Assembly: GCF_002127325.2 (NCBI RefSeq)
Contig: NC_035433.2
Coordinates: 12,434,111 to 12,498,110, forward strand
Length of the DNA stretch: 64,000 bases
Reading direction: 5' to 3'
DNA from: Helianthus annuus
Taxonomy: Eukaryota > Streptophyta > Magnoliopsida > Asterales > Asteraceae
Shown here: one piece after another, positions 21,361 to 34,404 of the stretch
Position numbering within the stretch: position 1 is the first letter of the stretch
How the letters are laid out: each line of letters begins with the position of its first letter
Notes under the pieces: model-generated
Seen by the model: the letters and a program-made list of their open reading frames with translations, nothing else
Told to the model about the DNA's origin: nothing
Databases searched by the model: none
Position numbers and translations under genes: made by a program

Positions 21361-21826
21361 GGTGTCTGTAACACAACCATACATATGCAGAAATATCAAC
21401 GTAAAATCAAATAAACATGTAAGTCACCATAAAGCAAACAAGTAATTCTCCTAGTCTCCTAGACTACCCTCCCAGCCTCTGACTGAACCTCCTAGCCTCT
21501 CAGACTAACTCCATGGCCTCTAAGACCAACCTCCCAGTCTCTAAGACTAAACCTCCCCAATCTCTAAGATTGAACCCTTCAGTCTCTAAGACCGAACCTC
21601 CCTCAACCTCTAAGGCTGAACCTCCCCAGCCTCTAAAGCTGAACTCCCTCAGTCTCTAAGACTGAACCATAATTTTTGAAAAAGAGTTTTTGTGCCTTTT
21701 ATTTGTAAAAATGTTTTGTGCACTGGATCTGGATGTTATAGTGTATGCAATGTAAATTTTTTTTCGTGAGAGCCCTAGTGATTATAGTCTAGACTCGAGA
21801 AAGAATCCTAGTCCGCTAAGATCAAT
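21361..21826 (-). other. E2 5' leader
   Basis: Untranslated region between primer site and extra ORF. It is dominated by a 21-24 bp periodic array of short hairpins (21452-21664), described separately, and otherwise shows no feature. Confidence 0.6.
21452..21664 (-). repeat. Tandem array of ten short hairpins in E2 leader
   Basis: About ten units of 21-24 bp. Each holds a six-base arm, a three-base spacer (usually CTA, TAG on the RNA strand) and the complementary arm, for example TAGTCT-CCT-AGACTA (21452-21466), CAATCT-CTA-AGATTG and CAGTCT-CTA-AGACTG (ending 21664). Arms change between units but pairing is mostly kept: three are perfect, most others have one mismatch, and the second unit is weaker. 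The array lies in the untranslated leader of the genomic RNA, where packaging or dimerisation signals are common. Function is unknown. Confidence 0.7.
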
Positions 21827-21838
21827 GCTCTGATATCA
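21827..21838 (-). promoter_or_regulatory. E2 primer-binding site, one mismatch
   Basis: The minus strand reads TGATATCAGAGC next to the LTR end. It differs at one base from the initiator tRNA-Met complement seen in E1, E3 and E4. Confidence 0.8.
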
Positions 21839-21841
21839 AGC

Positions 21842-24800
21842 TGTCACACCCTGGCTTTTGCGGAAGCGTGGGTTTATTTGGTGTGACTTCTTAATACCAT
21901 AGCAATTATCATAACCATGCTATATGAAAATAAAACACATGATGTTCATCCATTCATCAAGTTTTAAAATAAACACGACAACATTGTTTTAAAAAGTCGA
22001 CACATCAAACCAAATACAATCATGACATAATGAAAACATGTTCAACGACATAATCAAAAGACTTGACTAAAAACACAATTTAAGACTTGTAACCCGTCCA
22101 GGCAAGGGTCACATTTCCTAAACTCGGATGACATCATTATTCCTTACGCAGCTTGACGTGATGCATACCTTGCCAGATCCACTAATTTCCTGAAATACAT
22201 GTAGTTTGAAAAATCAACAAAAAAGTTGAGCGAGTTCATGTAAAAGTGAGTATGTATAAACCTTTAAAGTATGTATAAAAAGTCCCTGGATGTAGCAATA
22301 AGGAAAAAGAGATCACCAATGGGTTGCAAAGCCACTGGTATGTGTGAGAAAGTGCAGGGAAACTCAAACCTAGCAAATTTGTTACCGGGCTTCGGCTGGA
22401 AGACACAGTTACCTCTATGGGCCGCCCCGGCCTCACGGGTGTGGGCTCGCTACACCCAAATAGATCTATCATTCTTGTGTCCCTCGGTCCTAACAAAGAG
22501 GATTGATGGCTTCAAGTGTTGTGCCCACCCCTCACATGATCTAGTAGTATAAACCCTCCCTCCCTACACTAACCATACCGTGTAAATAAAAGTTTGTAAT
22601 AATTGTCGCATGTATTTCACCCCCGAAGTATAAAACTGAAAACAATAAAGGGAAAAGGGGGACATGAACTCACATAAGTGCGTATCCAGAAACGTCAATC
22701 TCCAACTCAATCTGCTGCGTGACGACCTACACGTACTAATGCCTATTAGACGGATGGGTCGTGCCTTGGCTTAAGGTTTAACGTTTTTGGAAAAATAGTT
22801 AGGTAACTATTTTGTATTCACACTTCTTATTTATTTTATAAGTATATTTCCATCCCAAGGATGGGGGTAATAATACATGTACGCTTTATAATTCTGAAAA
22901 ATATATTTTAAGTCTCACTTGAAAAATATATTTTAATCGCTAGTCAAAATGTTTTAAATTCCAAAATATATATATTTTTCCCAAAAATATTATATTTAAC
23001 TTCTTACATTTTCCAAAATAATACTTTATCAAAATATACGTATAAGAGTATTTTTCAGAAATACTACATAAGTTACGCTTCAGCGTTTTCGCGTTGTTCG
23101 CGTTGTAACAATACTTGTGTAACTTAAATATTTATTTTGTGAGAGCATTGGTATTATTTTGGAGTCGTAATTTTATGATATTTTCAAGTTATAATATTTT
23201 TACCCTAAAAATAATATATCTAGAGCACAAAATAACAAACAATCACACAAGCGTTTTATTATAAAATATATATTCTAAATATATACTTATCAAATTTTAT
23301 TTACGAAAATCCACCTCCGGTACTTGGTATTTTTTGTAATAAAATCATAGCGAAGTTTATTTAGAAAAATAATGTTAAAAATATATTTGTAACCATTTGT
23401 TATAAAAATATTTCTAAGTGTTGTAATTCTAGAAAAATTTCGCCAGAGTTTCCTCTGTAAATGGAGGTGTCCATGCTTTTTAGCACATCATTTTCTTTTG
23501 TAAATTCAATCAAACAATCATCAATCAACAATATACAATTTTTGATCACCAACTTGACAAAAATAAACATGAACCATAAACTTATGAACTTGAAAGTTTG
23601 TAAAAATGTGTAGTAAGTTACTAGCATACTTAGTAGGTCTTGTTATCTTTAAAAATATGATTAGTTTCTTAAAAACTTTATTTTTAAAGAATATGTATTT
23701 TCACAACTTCTAGTCATGATTTCCAAAAATATTTCTTTGTGGAATTTTCTTGTTACACACTTGTTTACTTACTAAAAATGTGTTTAGTTCATACAAGATC
23801 CAAGTTTTAACAAAACTAATATTTTTCACTTGGTTCTTTTGAAAAACCGCTCATAGATCTTTAGATCTACAAGTTTACAACTTTATTTTTCAAGAAAACT
23901 TATATTTATTCAAGTTCAAAGTTCATGTGTGGATGGTTTCATCATTCTTCATATCTTTAACCTTTACATCTTACTAGTTCATGTTCTTAAACATGATCTA
24001 GCAAGTCTAGGTGATGAACCATCTTACTTCTACTAACAAACAACATGTATTAAGCATAACAACACAAGATCAACATAATTTCAACATCATTTTACACTAC
24101 TTCATCCCTTTATCCATTTTTCATCCTTTATGTTCAAGATTAGTTCAAGTTCTTTAGAGTTTCTTAACATTTTATCATTCTTTCAACTATTAACCACCAA
24201 AAATAAGAGCAAGATGAAGATTTGAAGCACTTACTACTAGCACAAGGCTAGGGGAGAAGCAAAGCGTAAAAGTGGTGGATAAAAGAAAACCAGAGCGGTT
24301 CTTGAGCTTCCGAGTGCACCAAGCTTACTTGTAGGGCTCCTTGCACCTTTGTATATGTATGAATGGCTCAAAAAAAGACTTGATGGTGGGTGTATGGTGG
24401 TGATGGGTGGCGGCTGTGAGCAAGGGGAGAAGAAGAGAAGAAAGCTTGTTGGTGTGGTATAGGAAATGAAATGTAGTGTTAACCTCTTGTGGCATATTTA
24501 TAAACCAAGTTTCCTCATTAACCATCAAGTAATATGCTTCTTATCTTCCAACATTTGCCAATAAAATAATCAAAAGAAAGCAAGGGTGGGTCACCCTATG
24601 GTGACCGTCGAAATGGGGGGGGGGGGGTAGGGGGTTGGGTTGTAATGGTAAAGTTACAATTTAGTTAGGATCTAAAGTGTTTAGTTAGTGTATTAGTGTG
24701 TGTTATGTAATATAAGGTGTGTTAGGGTGTTCGGGGACCCTAACTAGCTCAGAAAAGTAAAAACGAGGTGTTTGGCAATATTTTTATGTTCCGGGTAAAG

Positions 24801-25377
24801 TCCGGGTGTTCGGTTGAATGTTGATCCGTTAAAGTGCTAAATAAAGCTTTAAAGTGTCTTTTATATTGTTTTTAGTAACACATTAAATTTCCAACACTTT
24901 GGAAAGTATCTAGGACTATTTTGCCAAGTTTTTACACTTTACTAGCATTGTTAAATGCTGAATTTTTGTATTTAGTGCAGAATTCTTCATTTAAAGTATG
25001 TTTTAGGCACTCACGGGCTCTATAACTATCACCTAGTGATGCAGTTTTATGGTCCTCACCTCCCTACACTCCCTACTAGTGTAGTTTTCTATTCCTGGCT
25101 CACACTGGCCTCAAAAATATTGTCTGTCTAGGTGCTGGCATTGTCAGCATGTTTCTGGGTTATCCATTTAGTGTGCTAACTGTGCTTTGTGCATCAAGTT
25201 TGTCACTAATGTTTGTGTGTAATAAATTGAGTGACAGTATAAAATGTGACGCATGGGTATGTATGTACCAGAAAATAGAAAGCAGTTCAATCATAATTGT
25301 AATCAAGCACAGTAATTAAGCACTAATTAAATATTAATTAATTTGTACAGATACCTGGATTTGTGAGGGTTGTCACA
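21842..25377 (-). repeat. E2 5' LTR, 3.5 kb
   Basis: In element direction it starts TGTGACAACCC at 25377 and ends GGGTGTGACA at 21842. The first 1.07 kb matches the 3' LTR fragment (5508-4448) closely. A minus-strand TATAAATA is at 24502-24495. The part from 22800 to 24200 is very AT-rich. The flank at 25378 begins ATTGT, the presumed target duplication; its partner is off-window. Positions 21903-25377 are included in the large tandem duplication. Confidence 0.92.
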
Positions 25378-26491
25378 ATTGTTGTGGTGGGGTAAACGAG
25401 TCATCTTAACAGGGGTTATTGTAAAATGATTATTTACAAATACTTATTATAATTAATAGAATTATCAGATAGGGTCAGTATATAATCGAAAGTTTTTTTG
25501 CTAGGAAGTCTAGGAAGTAATCTTGACCATCAATTGATTTAATCAAGGGCTAAGATTAAATAAGTGAAATTCAAGAAAAAACTAACCTATTTGACTTAGG
25601 AAAGGAAATCTACTGGATAAACATAAAAATAGTGAAAACAAATAAAAACAATTTTAACTTTTGAATTTGATCCCTTCCGATACGTAAGCCGACTTCAATC
25701 CTATTTTAATTCCAGTATACTTGCAGCCTACTTTACGTAAATTGGCCATAATACCGGGCCAAATAATTATAATGGGCCAACAATTCTTTTGTCTGAATCA
25801 CGCATGGATTAAACCTCTCGGCTCTATCTCGTTTTGATTGTTCTCCCATCCATCTCTACTGCTTATTCAATACTCTGTAAGTTTGGTTTAGGGTTGTGTT
25901 TGAATCGCCATGATTGAGCTAAACCTAATGTAACCCCCTGCTTTTTCATACTTTCCATAATTAGAAAGCTCACCTTGTAATGCTATTTTTGGAATTCTTG
26001 TATTCTTGTAACAGTCTTTTCGTTGTAATCGTTGTAAAATCAGAGACTTGGATCATAAATAAAATTTGTATTTCTTTTCACATTCTACATGCTCATACGT
26101 TCGAATTTATTGTACATCGTATCCTTATTCGTAATTCATACGCATACGATACTTATTTACGATACATGTCCATGCTTGTCCTTTAATTGTTGATACTTAA
26201 AAACCCCTAATAATGTGCGTATTTACACAACGATTAATCATCTAATATGTGACATATACTTGTCACTTACAAACATGTTACATACTTATACATCACACTT
26301 TTTACCTAATTAAATCATGTTTTATTTCGTATTATACCTTGTTACAAGTTAGGGGAAACATTGTTACATATTATTACACAACTTAATTAACAATATTACT
26401 CATTATAATGTTTAAAAAAATAAAAATAAAGAAATATGGCAGCCACAAATCAACAAAATTCATGTTTTATTTCATATTATACCTTGTTACA
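25378..26491. other. Unassigned segment between LTRs, copy 1
   Basis: AT-rich, no ORF with homology I recognise, no RNA gene seen. It contains a 31-bp direct repeat (about 26321 and 26460, CATGTTTTATTTC...CCTTGTTACA). This is probably older intergenic DNA or an unrecognised degenerate element into which E2 and E4 inserted. Repeated at 31186-32298. Confidence 0.5.
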
Positions 26492-27727
26492 TGTCACACC
26501 CCAACCGATGGCGGAATCATCGGGGCGCGGCACTGTGCAAAACAGATTGTCCAGAAGTTTCCATAACAATTATCATTACTATTCAATTTGAAGTAACATG
26601 TCCCATACCATCTCTTAAATAGTAAACAAATTATTACAGACAAAATCTAGTCAAATATTTCTGTTCCGACAACTCAGATTTAAATATAGTAATTATTTAT
26701 CTGCTTCTAGAGACTCATGCTGCAAGATCTACAGACAACTATGCTCTAGAAGCTTATTCTAGCCTCGCCTTCCTAGCAGATAAGCATCCTAATTGCCTGT
26801 CACATACGTTAAAATAAAAGTCAATACACATAGTGTAAAGGTGAGCATACAAGTTTGATAATAACATATAGAGTTCGAAATAGTTTACGCATAACCAGCA
26901 CGTACACAGAGAAAAACGAAGCATGTTAATTATCGACACGGATCTATCGATACCAATGACTGCGGGTTGACTGCCCAAGGCAGTTCGCAATACATGATCA
27001 CCATTGTAATCCATGCAAGTAACTGTCCTTAACAACCCTCGCATGAGCGGGTGCTGAGTGCAAACTATAGTATTAACGTCGTTAAGGCAGGTAGACAGCA
27101 TTCCATGGGTAAACATAACAAACAAGCATTCATTAAGTCACGTATAACATGCGGTAACAGTTAGCGTTTAAAATGTTGCGTAGTATGTTCGTTGTGATTT
27201 TCGTATAAGTAACGTATGTAACACCCAAAAGTGCTTAAAGCAAAAAGGGATCGAGTATACTCACAGCGGTTGATGGATTGAAGGGAGCGCTTGAGAGTAG
27301 GGTTAGCCTGAATAGTTCGATAGTATAACGATAAGCAACGCGTAAACCGGAAACAAGTGTTGAAGGATCGGACAGCTGGTCGATCGGACGGTAGTCCGAT
27401 CGGACGGCTGACCGTTCGGTTGACAGCCTGTTCGGACAGTTCTCCGGTCAGATGATAGTCCGATCGGATGGCTGTTCGAGTGGATTGTTTCTTCCTTTGA
27501 GTATGATGTGTTTGTGTATGATGGTTTGACTTTTGAAGTTTTTGTTGTAGTATTTCAAAACATTGAAGTATCCTTGCCTTTCAGGTCGGTCGATCGGACG
27601 GTCGTTCGTTCGGCTGGCAACCCAATCGGTTAGGTACCTTAGTATAAACAAGTTCTCAGCAGGAGGCACTCGATCGGACAGCAGTTCGATCGGGTGGCAC
27701 TCCTAGTGCATTGAACATGTTGGAAAT
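26492..27727 (-). repeat. Truncated E4-type LTR inside unit 1
   Basis: It starts TGTCACACCCCAACCG as the E4 3' LTR does at 32299 and follows it for 1236 bp. It then breaks at the duplication junction within AATCAATTA. It is a by-product of the duplication, not a separate insertion: the bases left of it are also duplicated. Confidence 0.93.
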
Positions 27728-30700
27728 CAATTATCATAACCATGCTATATGAAAATTAAACACATGATGTTCATCCATTCATCAAGTTTTAAAATAAACA
27801 CGACAACATTGTTTTAAAAAGTTGACACATCAAACCAAATACAATCATGACATAATGAAAACATGTTCAACGACATAATCAAAAGACTTGACTAAAAACA
27901 CAGTTTAAGACTTGTAACCCGTCCAGGCAAGGGTCACATTTCCTAAACTCGGATGACATCATTATTCCTTACGCAGCTTGACGTGATGCATACCTTGCCA
28001 TATCCACTTATTTCCTGAAATACATGTAGTTTGAAAAGTCAACAAAAAGTTGAGCGAGTTCATGTAAAAGTGAGTATGTATAAACCTTTAAAGTATGTAT
28101 AAAAAGTCCCTGGTATGTAGCAATAAGGAAAAAGAGATCACCAATGGGTTGCAAAGCCACTGGTATGTGTGAGAAAGTGCAGGGAAACTCAAACCTAGCA
28201 AATTTGTTACCGGGCTTCGGCTGGAAGACACAGTTACCTCTATGGGCCGCCCCGGCCTCACGGGTGTGGGCTCGCTACACCCAAATAGATCTATCATTCT
28301 TGTGTCCCTCGGTCCTAACAAAGAGGATTGATGGCTTCAAGTGTTGTGCCCACCCCTCACATGATCTAGTAGTATAAACCCTCCCTCCCTACGCTAACCA
28401 TACCGTGTAAATAAAAGTTTGTAATAATTGTCGCATGTATTTCACCCCCGAAGTATAAAACTGAAAACAATAAAGGGAAAAGGGGGACATGAACTCACAG
28501 AAGTGCGTATCCAGAAACGTCAATCTCCAACTTAATCTGCTGCGTAACGACCTACACGTACTAATGCCTATTAGACGGATGGTTCGTGCCTTGGCTTAAG
28601 GTTTAACGTTTTTGGAAAAATAGTTAGGTAACTATTTCGTATTCACACTTCTTATTTATTTTACAAGTATATTTCCTTCCCAAGGATGGGGGTAATAATA
28701 CATGTACGCTTTATAATTCCGAAAAATATATTTTAAGTCTCACTTGAAAAATATATTTTAATCGCTAGTCAAAATGTTTTAATTTCCAAAATATATATAT
28801 TTTTCCCAAAAATATTATATTTAACTTCATACATTTTCCAAAATAATACTTTATCAAAATATACGTATAAGAGTATTTTTCAGAAATACTACATAAGTTA
28901 CGCTTCATCGTTTTCGCGTTGTAACAATACTTGTGTAACTTAAATATTTATTTTGTGAGAGCGTTGGTATTATTTTGGAGTCGTAATTTTATGATATTTT
29001 CAAGTTATAATATTTTTACCCTAAAAATAATATATCTAGAGCACAAAATAACAAACAATCACACAAGCGTTTTATTATAAAATATATATTCTAAATATAT
29101 ACTTATCAAATTTTATTTACGAAAATCCACCTCCGGTACTTGGTATTTTTGTAATAAAATCATAGCGAAGTTTATTTAGAAAAATAATGTTAAAAATATA
29201 TTTGTAACCATTTGTTATAAAATATTTCTAAGTGTTGTAATTCTAGAAAAATTTCGCCAGAGTTTCCTCTGTAAATGGAGGTGTCCATGCTTTTTTGCAT
29301 ATCATTTTCTTTTGTAAATTCAATCAAACAATCATCAATCAACAATATACAATTTTTGATCACCAACTTGACAAAAATAAACATGAACCATAAACTTATG
29401 AACTTGAAAGTTTGTAAAAATGTGTAGTAAGTTACTAGCATACTTAGTAGGTCTTGTTATCTTTAAAAATATGATTAGTTTCTTAAAAACTTTATTTTTA
29501 AAGAATATGTATTTTCACAACTTCTAGTCATGATTTCCAAAAATATTTCTTTGTGGAATTTTCTTGTTACACACTTGTTTACTTACTAAAAATGTGTTTA
29601 GTTCATACAAGATCCAAGTTTTAACAAAACTAATATTTTTCACTTGGTTCTTTTGAAAAACCGCTCATAGATCTTTAGATCAACAAGTTTACAACTTTAT
29701 TTTTCAAGAAAAGTTATATTTATTCAAGTTCAAAGTTCATGTGTGGATGGTTTCATCATTCTTCATATCTTTAACCTTTACATCTTACTAGTTCATGTTC
29801 TTAAACATGATCTAGCAAGTCTAGGTGATGAACCATCTTACTTCTACTAACAAACAACATGTATTAAGCATAACAACACAAGATCAACATAATTTCAACA
29901 TCATTTTGCACTACTTCATCCCTTTATCCATTTTTCATCCTTTATGTTCAAGATTAATTCAAGTTCTTTAGAGTTTCTTAACATTTTATCATTCTTTCAA
30001 CTATTAACCACCAAAAATAAGAGCAAGATGAAGATTTGAAGCACTTACTACTAGCACAAGGCTAGGGGAAAAGCAAAGCGTAAAAGTGGTGGATAAAAGA
30101 AAACTAGAGCGGTTCTTGAGCTTCCGAGTGCACCAAGCTTACTTGTAGGGCTCCTTGCACCTTTGTATATGTATGAATGGCTCAAAAAAGACTTGATGGT
30201 GGGTGTATGGTGGTGATGGGTGGCGGCTGTGAGCAAGGGGAGAAGAAGAGAAGAAAGCTTGTTGGTGTGGTGTAGGAAATGAAATGTAGTGTTAACCTCT
30301 TGTGCATATTTATAAACCAAGTTTCCTCATTAACCATCAAGTAATATGCTTCTTATCTTCCAACATTTGCCAATAAAATAATCAAAAGAAAGCAAGGGTG
30401 GGTCACCCTATGGTGACCGTCGAATGGGGGGGGGGTAGGGGGTTGGGTTGTAATGGTAAAGCTACAATTTAGTTAGGATCTAAAGTGTTTAGTTAGTGTA
30501 TTAGTGTGTGTTATGTAATATAAGGTGTGTTAGGGTGTTCGGGGACCCTAACTAGCTCAGAAAAGTAAAAACAAGGTGTTTGGCAATATTTTTATGTTCC
30601 AGGTAAAGTCCGGGTGTTCGGTTGAATGTTGATCCGTTAAAGTGCTAAATAAAGCTTTAAAGTGTCTTTTATATTGTTTTTAGTAACACATTAAATTTCC

Positions 30701-31185
30701 AACACGTTGGAAAGTGTCTAGGACTATTTTGCCAAGTTTTTACACTTTACTAGCATTGTTAAATGCTGAATTTTTGTATTTAGTGCAGAATTCTGCACTT
30801 AAAGTATGTTTTAGGCACTTACGGGCTCTATAACTATCACCTAGTGATGCAGTTTTATGGTCCTCACCTTCCTACACTCCCTACTAGTGTAGTTTTCTAT
30901 TCCTGGCTCACACTGGCCTCAAAAATATTGTCTGTCTAGGTGCTGGCATTGTCAGCATGTTTCTGGGTTATCCATTTAGTGTGCTAACTGTGCTTTGTGC
31001 ATCAAGTTTGTCACTAATGTTTGTGTGTAATAAATTGAGTGACAGTATAAAATGTGATGCATGGGTACGTATGCACCAGAAAATAGAAAGCAGTTCAATC
31101 ATAATTGTAATCAAGCACAGTAATTAAGCACTAATTAAATATTAATTAATTTGTACAGATACCTGGATTTGTGAGGGTTGTCACA
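27728..31185 (-). repeat. E2 LTR, second copy made by duplication
   Basis: Equivalent to 21903-25377. The minus-strand TATAAATA is at 30314-30307. No primer site or coding region adjoins it on the left, which confirms that it is not an active LTR position. Confidence 0.9.
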
Positions 31186-32298
31186 ATTGTTGTGGTGGGG
31201 TAAACGAGTCATCTTAACAGGGGTTATTGTAAAATGATTATTTACAAATACTTATTATAATTAATAGAATTATCAGATAGGGTCAGGATATAATCGAAAG
31301 TTTTTTTGCTAGGAAGTCTAGGAGGTAATCTTGACCATCAATTGATTTAATCAAGGGCTAAGATTAAATAAGTGAAATTCAAGAAAAACTAACCTATTTG
31401 ACTTAGGAAAGGAAATCTACTGGATAAACATAAAAATAGTGAAAACAAATAAAAACAATTTTAACTTTTGAATTTGATCCCTTCCGATACGTAAGCCGAC
31501 TTCAATCCTATTTTAATTCCAGTATACTTGCAGCCCACTTTACGTAAATTGGCCATAATACCGGGCCAAATAATTATAATGGGCCAACAATTCTTTTGTC
31601 TGAATCACGCATGGATTAAACCTCTCGGCTCTATCTCCTTTTGATTGTTCTCCCATCCATCTCTACTGCTTATTCAATACTCTGTAAGTTTGGTTTAGGG
31701 TTGTGTTTGAATCGCCATGATTGAGCTAAACCTAATGTAACCCCCTGCTTTTTCATACTTTCCATAATTAGAAAGCTCACCTTGTAATGCTATTTTTGGA
31801 ATTCTTGTATTCTTGTAATAGTCTTTTCGTTGTAATCGTTGTAAAATCAGAGACTTGGATCATAAATAAAATTTGTATTTCTTTTCACATGCTACATGCT
31901 CATACGTTCGAATTTATTGTACATCGTATCCTTATTCGTAATTCATACGCATTCGATACTTATTTACGATACATGTCCATGCTTGTCCTTAAATTGTTGA
32001 TACTTAAAAACCCCTAATAATATGCGTATTTACACAACGATTAATCATCTAATATGTGACATATACTTGTCACTTACAAATATGTTACATACTTATACAT
32101 CACACTTTTTACCTAATTAAATCATGTTTTATTTCGTATTATACCTTGTTACAAGTTAGGGGAAACATTGTTACATATTATTACACAACTTAATTAACAA
32201 TATTACTCATTATAATGTTTAAAAAAATAAAAATAAAGAAATATGGCAGCCACAAATCAACAAAATTCATGTTTTATTTCATATTATACCTTGTTACA
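31186..32298. other. Unassigned segment, copy 2, target of E4
   Basis: Equivalent to 25378-26491. Its last part shows that the E4 target was a locally repeated sequence: a stretch from about 32147 (TTGTTACAAGTTAGGGG) to 32256 (ATGGCAGCC) recurs at 43863-43975 on the other side of E4. No gene seen. Confidence 0.55.
32294..32298. other. Target site duplication of E4 (left)
   Basis: TTACA precedes the E4 end at 32299 and recurs at 43863-43867 after the other end. Confidence 0.93.
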
Positions 32299-33172
32299 TG
32301 TCACACCCCAACCGATGGCGGAATCATCGGGGCGCGGCACTGTGCAAAACAGATTGTCCAGAAGTTTCCATAACAATTATCATTACTATTCAATTTGAAG
32401 TAACATGTCCTATACCATGTCTCAAACAGTAAACAAATTATTACAGACAAAATCTAGTCAAATATTTCTGTTCCGACAACTCAGATTTAAATATAGTAAT
32501 TATTTATCTGCTTCTAGAGACTCATGCTGCAAGATCTACAGACAGCTATGCTCTAGACGCTTATTCTAGCCTCGCCTTCCTAGTAGATAAGCATCCTAAT
32601 TGCCTGTCACATACGTTAAAATAAAAGTCAATACACATAGTGTAAAGGTGAGCATACAAGTTTGATAATAGCATATAGAGTTCGAAATAGTTTACGCATA
32701 ACCAGCACGTACACAGAGAAAAACGAAGCATGTTAATTATCGACACGGATCTATCGATACCAATGACTGCGGGTTGACTGCCCAAGGCAGTTCGCAATAC
32801 ATGATCACCACTGTAATCCATGCAAGTAACTGTCCTTAACAACCCTCGCATGAGCGGGTGCTGAGTGCAAACTATAGTACTAACGTCGTTAAGGCAGGTA
32901 GACAGCATTCCATGTGTAAACATAACAAACAAGCATTCATTAAGTCACGTATAACATGCGGTAATAGTTAGCATTTAAAATGTTGCGTAGTGTGTTCGTT
33001 GTGATTTTCGTATAAGTAACGTATGTAACACCCAAAAGTGCTTAAAGCAAAAAGGGATCGAGTATACTCACAGCGGTTGATGGATTGAAGGGAGCGCTTG
33101 AGAGTAGGGTTAGCCTGAATAGTTCGATAGTATAACGATAAGCAACGCGTAAAACGGAAACAAGTGTTGAAG

Positions 33173-33284
33173 GATCGGACAGCTGGTCGATCGGACGGTA
33201 GTCCGATCGGACGGCTGACCGTTCGGTTGACAGCCCGTTCGGACAGTTGTCCGGTCGGACTGTAGTCCGATCGGATGGCTGTTC
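33173..33284 (-). repeat. Seven-unit, exactly 16-bp phased array in E4 LTR
   Basis: Seven consecutive 16-mers begin at 33173, 33189, 33205, 33221, 33237, 33253 and 33269. Each fits roughly GNTCGGNNNGNNGNCC, for instance GATCGGACGGTAGTCC. Spacing is constant although units differ at many positions. The array is also present in the duplicated LTR copy (27366 on) and the 5' LTR (41932 on). Confidence 0.85.
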
Positions 33285-34404
33285 GAGTGGATTGTTTCTT
33301 CCTTTGAGTATGATGTGTTTGTGTATGATGGTTTGACTTTTGAAGTTTTTGTTGTAGTATTTCAAAACATTGAAGTATCCTTGCCTTTCAGGTCGGTCGA
33401 TCGGACGGTCGTTCGATCGGCTGGCAACCCAATCGGTTAGGTACCTTAGTTTAAACAAGTTCTCAGCAGGAGGCACTCGATCGGATAGCAGTTCGATCGG
33501 GTGGCACTCCTAGTGCATTGAACATGTTGGAAATCAATTAAGTATTTAAAGTCAAGTATCTCATGATCCGAAGAGTAATCCAATCGGACGGTAGTCCGGT
33601 CGGTTAGCCGTTCGTTCAATACTCAACTTCAAACAAGTTGATTAAGTGTGGGACCTTGTGCTAGCCGATCGGTTGGCCAGTCAATCGGCTGACTGTCTGA
33701 TCGGCTGGCTGTCCGTTCGGACAGCAGTCCGATCGGTCAGAACCCTGACCTGATCAGCCTGTTCGTCTAACACTTGGTTGTTCTTATTGTTGTTTTATCG
33801 AGGTATTTTGACAACGAGTCAAACCACATAACCCTAGTCCTTACTTGGTTCTCCTAATCAGATAGGAATCACCCAAATCCGGCTAGTGAACGGTTCGAGA
33901 CAGTGTTTAACGTTTAACCCGAAATCGGTGAACCTCATGGATAGAATCTGGATCTTGAGTCACGCAACCACCGAAATGGTTAGTAAGTCGGCACAAGCTC
34001 CGTTTCTATCGGTTTTAAAGGCGTTGAGTGTAAAAGAGTCGAAAGAAAGTTGGAAAACCATCTTTCAATCCCTTTTTCCGTGTATATGTTTAGATCTATG
34101 AAAGATCTTTGTTTATTTATGTGGAAATCGGCTAGATCCAAGTTCTTCTTGGTGGATTGAGGCCAAAACATGAAGTTCTTCGAGAACACCATGATGACAT
34201 CATCCTAGAACACTTGAATCTTGATGATTTCACGGTTAAAAGTTAAGATTTGAAAGATAGAAAGGTGTAGGAGTGCTTGCAGATCAAGAAAGTACAAGAT
34301 TGGATGAAATCTTACCGGGATTGAGAGAAATTGAAGAAAAGGTGAGCTGAGCGTGCTGGTCGGACAGAGGTTTCCAAAAGTAGAAAGGTTGATAATGACA
34401 GGGG

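Larger units (their letters stand above)
4448..25377 (-). mobile_element. E2: outer Ty3 chromovirus with three nested insertions
   Basis: E2 is a minus-strand chromovirus. It is recognised by a 5' LTR (21842-25377), primer site, extra ORF, gag with intron, pol with chromodomain, polypurine tract and a partial 3' LTR (4448-5508). Its coding region is split by E3 (6113-14858) and S1 (16717-17132), and its 3' LTR by E1. Each junction returns to E2 sequence at the expected codon or LTR base. With E3 and S1 removed, the visible internal region is about 7.2 kb, which is normal for the group with an extra ORF. Confidence 0.93.
21903..27727. repeat. Segmental tandem duplication, unit 1 (5825 bp)
   Basis: The unit runs from CAATTA at 21903 to the base before CAATTA at 27728. 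It contains most of the E2 5' LTR, the 1.1-kb unassigned segment and the first 1236 bp of an E4-type LTR. It is followed directly by a second copy of the same order and orientation. The same LTR end plus flank appearing twice cannot be explained by independent insertions. Confidence 0.93.
27728..33534. repeat. Segmental tandem duplication, unit 2 (5807 bp)
   Basis: Second copy. It opens inside the E2 LTR at the base equivalent to 21903, lacking the first 61 bp of that LTR end, and passes without a break into the intact E4 3' LTR beyond 33534. Differences from unit 1 are scattered substitutions and small indels. Confidence 0.93.

Noticed and set aside
21156..21380. Second-frame ORF over the E2 extra ORF start
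   Set aside because: Out of frame with the acidic Pro-rich protein that continues on both sides of the frameshift.
22236..22496. ORF pair on both strands, repeated at 28088
   Set aside because: Shadow frames within the E2 LTR and its duplicate.
25980..26186. 68-residue ORF in the unassigned segment, repeated at 31787
   Set aside because: AT-rich, hydrophobic by composition, no start context or homology; the second copy exists because of the duplication.
26754..27125. 123-residue minus-strand ORF, repeated at 32561 and 41420
   Set aside because: Internal to E4-type LTR copies and truncated in the third copy; no domain seen.
33173..33284. CRISPR-like array
   Set aside because: Regular spacing, but units are contiguous without unique spacers, in a plant LTR; it is a minisatellite-like array.
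33886..34101. 71-residue plus-strand ORF in the E4 LTR
   Set aside because: Antisense to the LTR transcript, not conserved as a frame in the 5' LTR copy.
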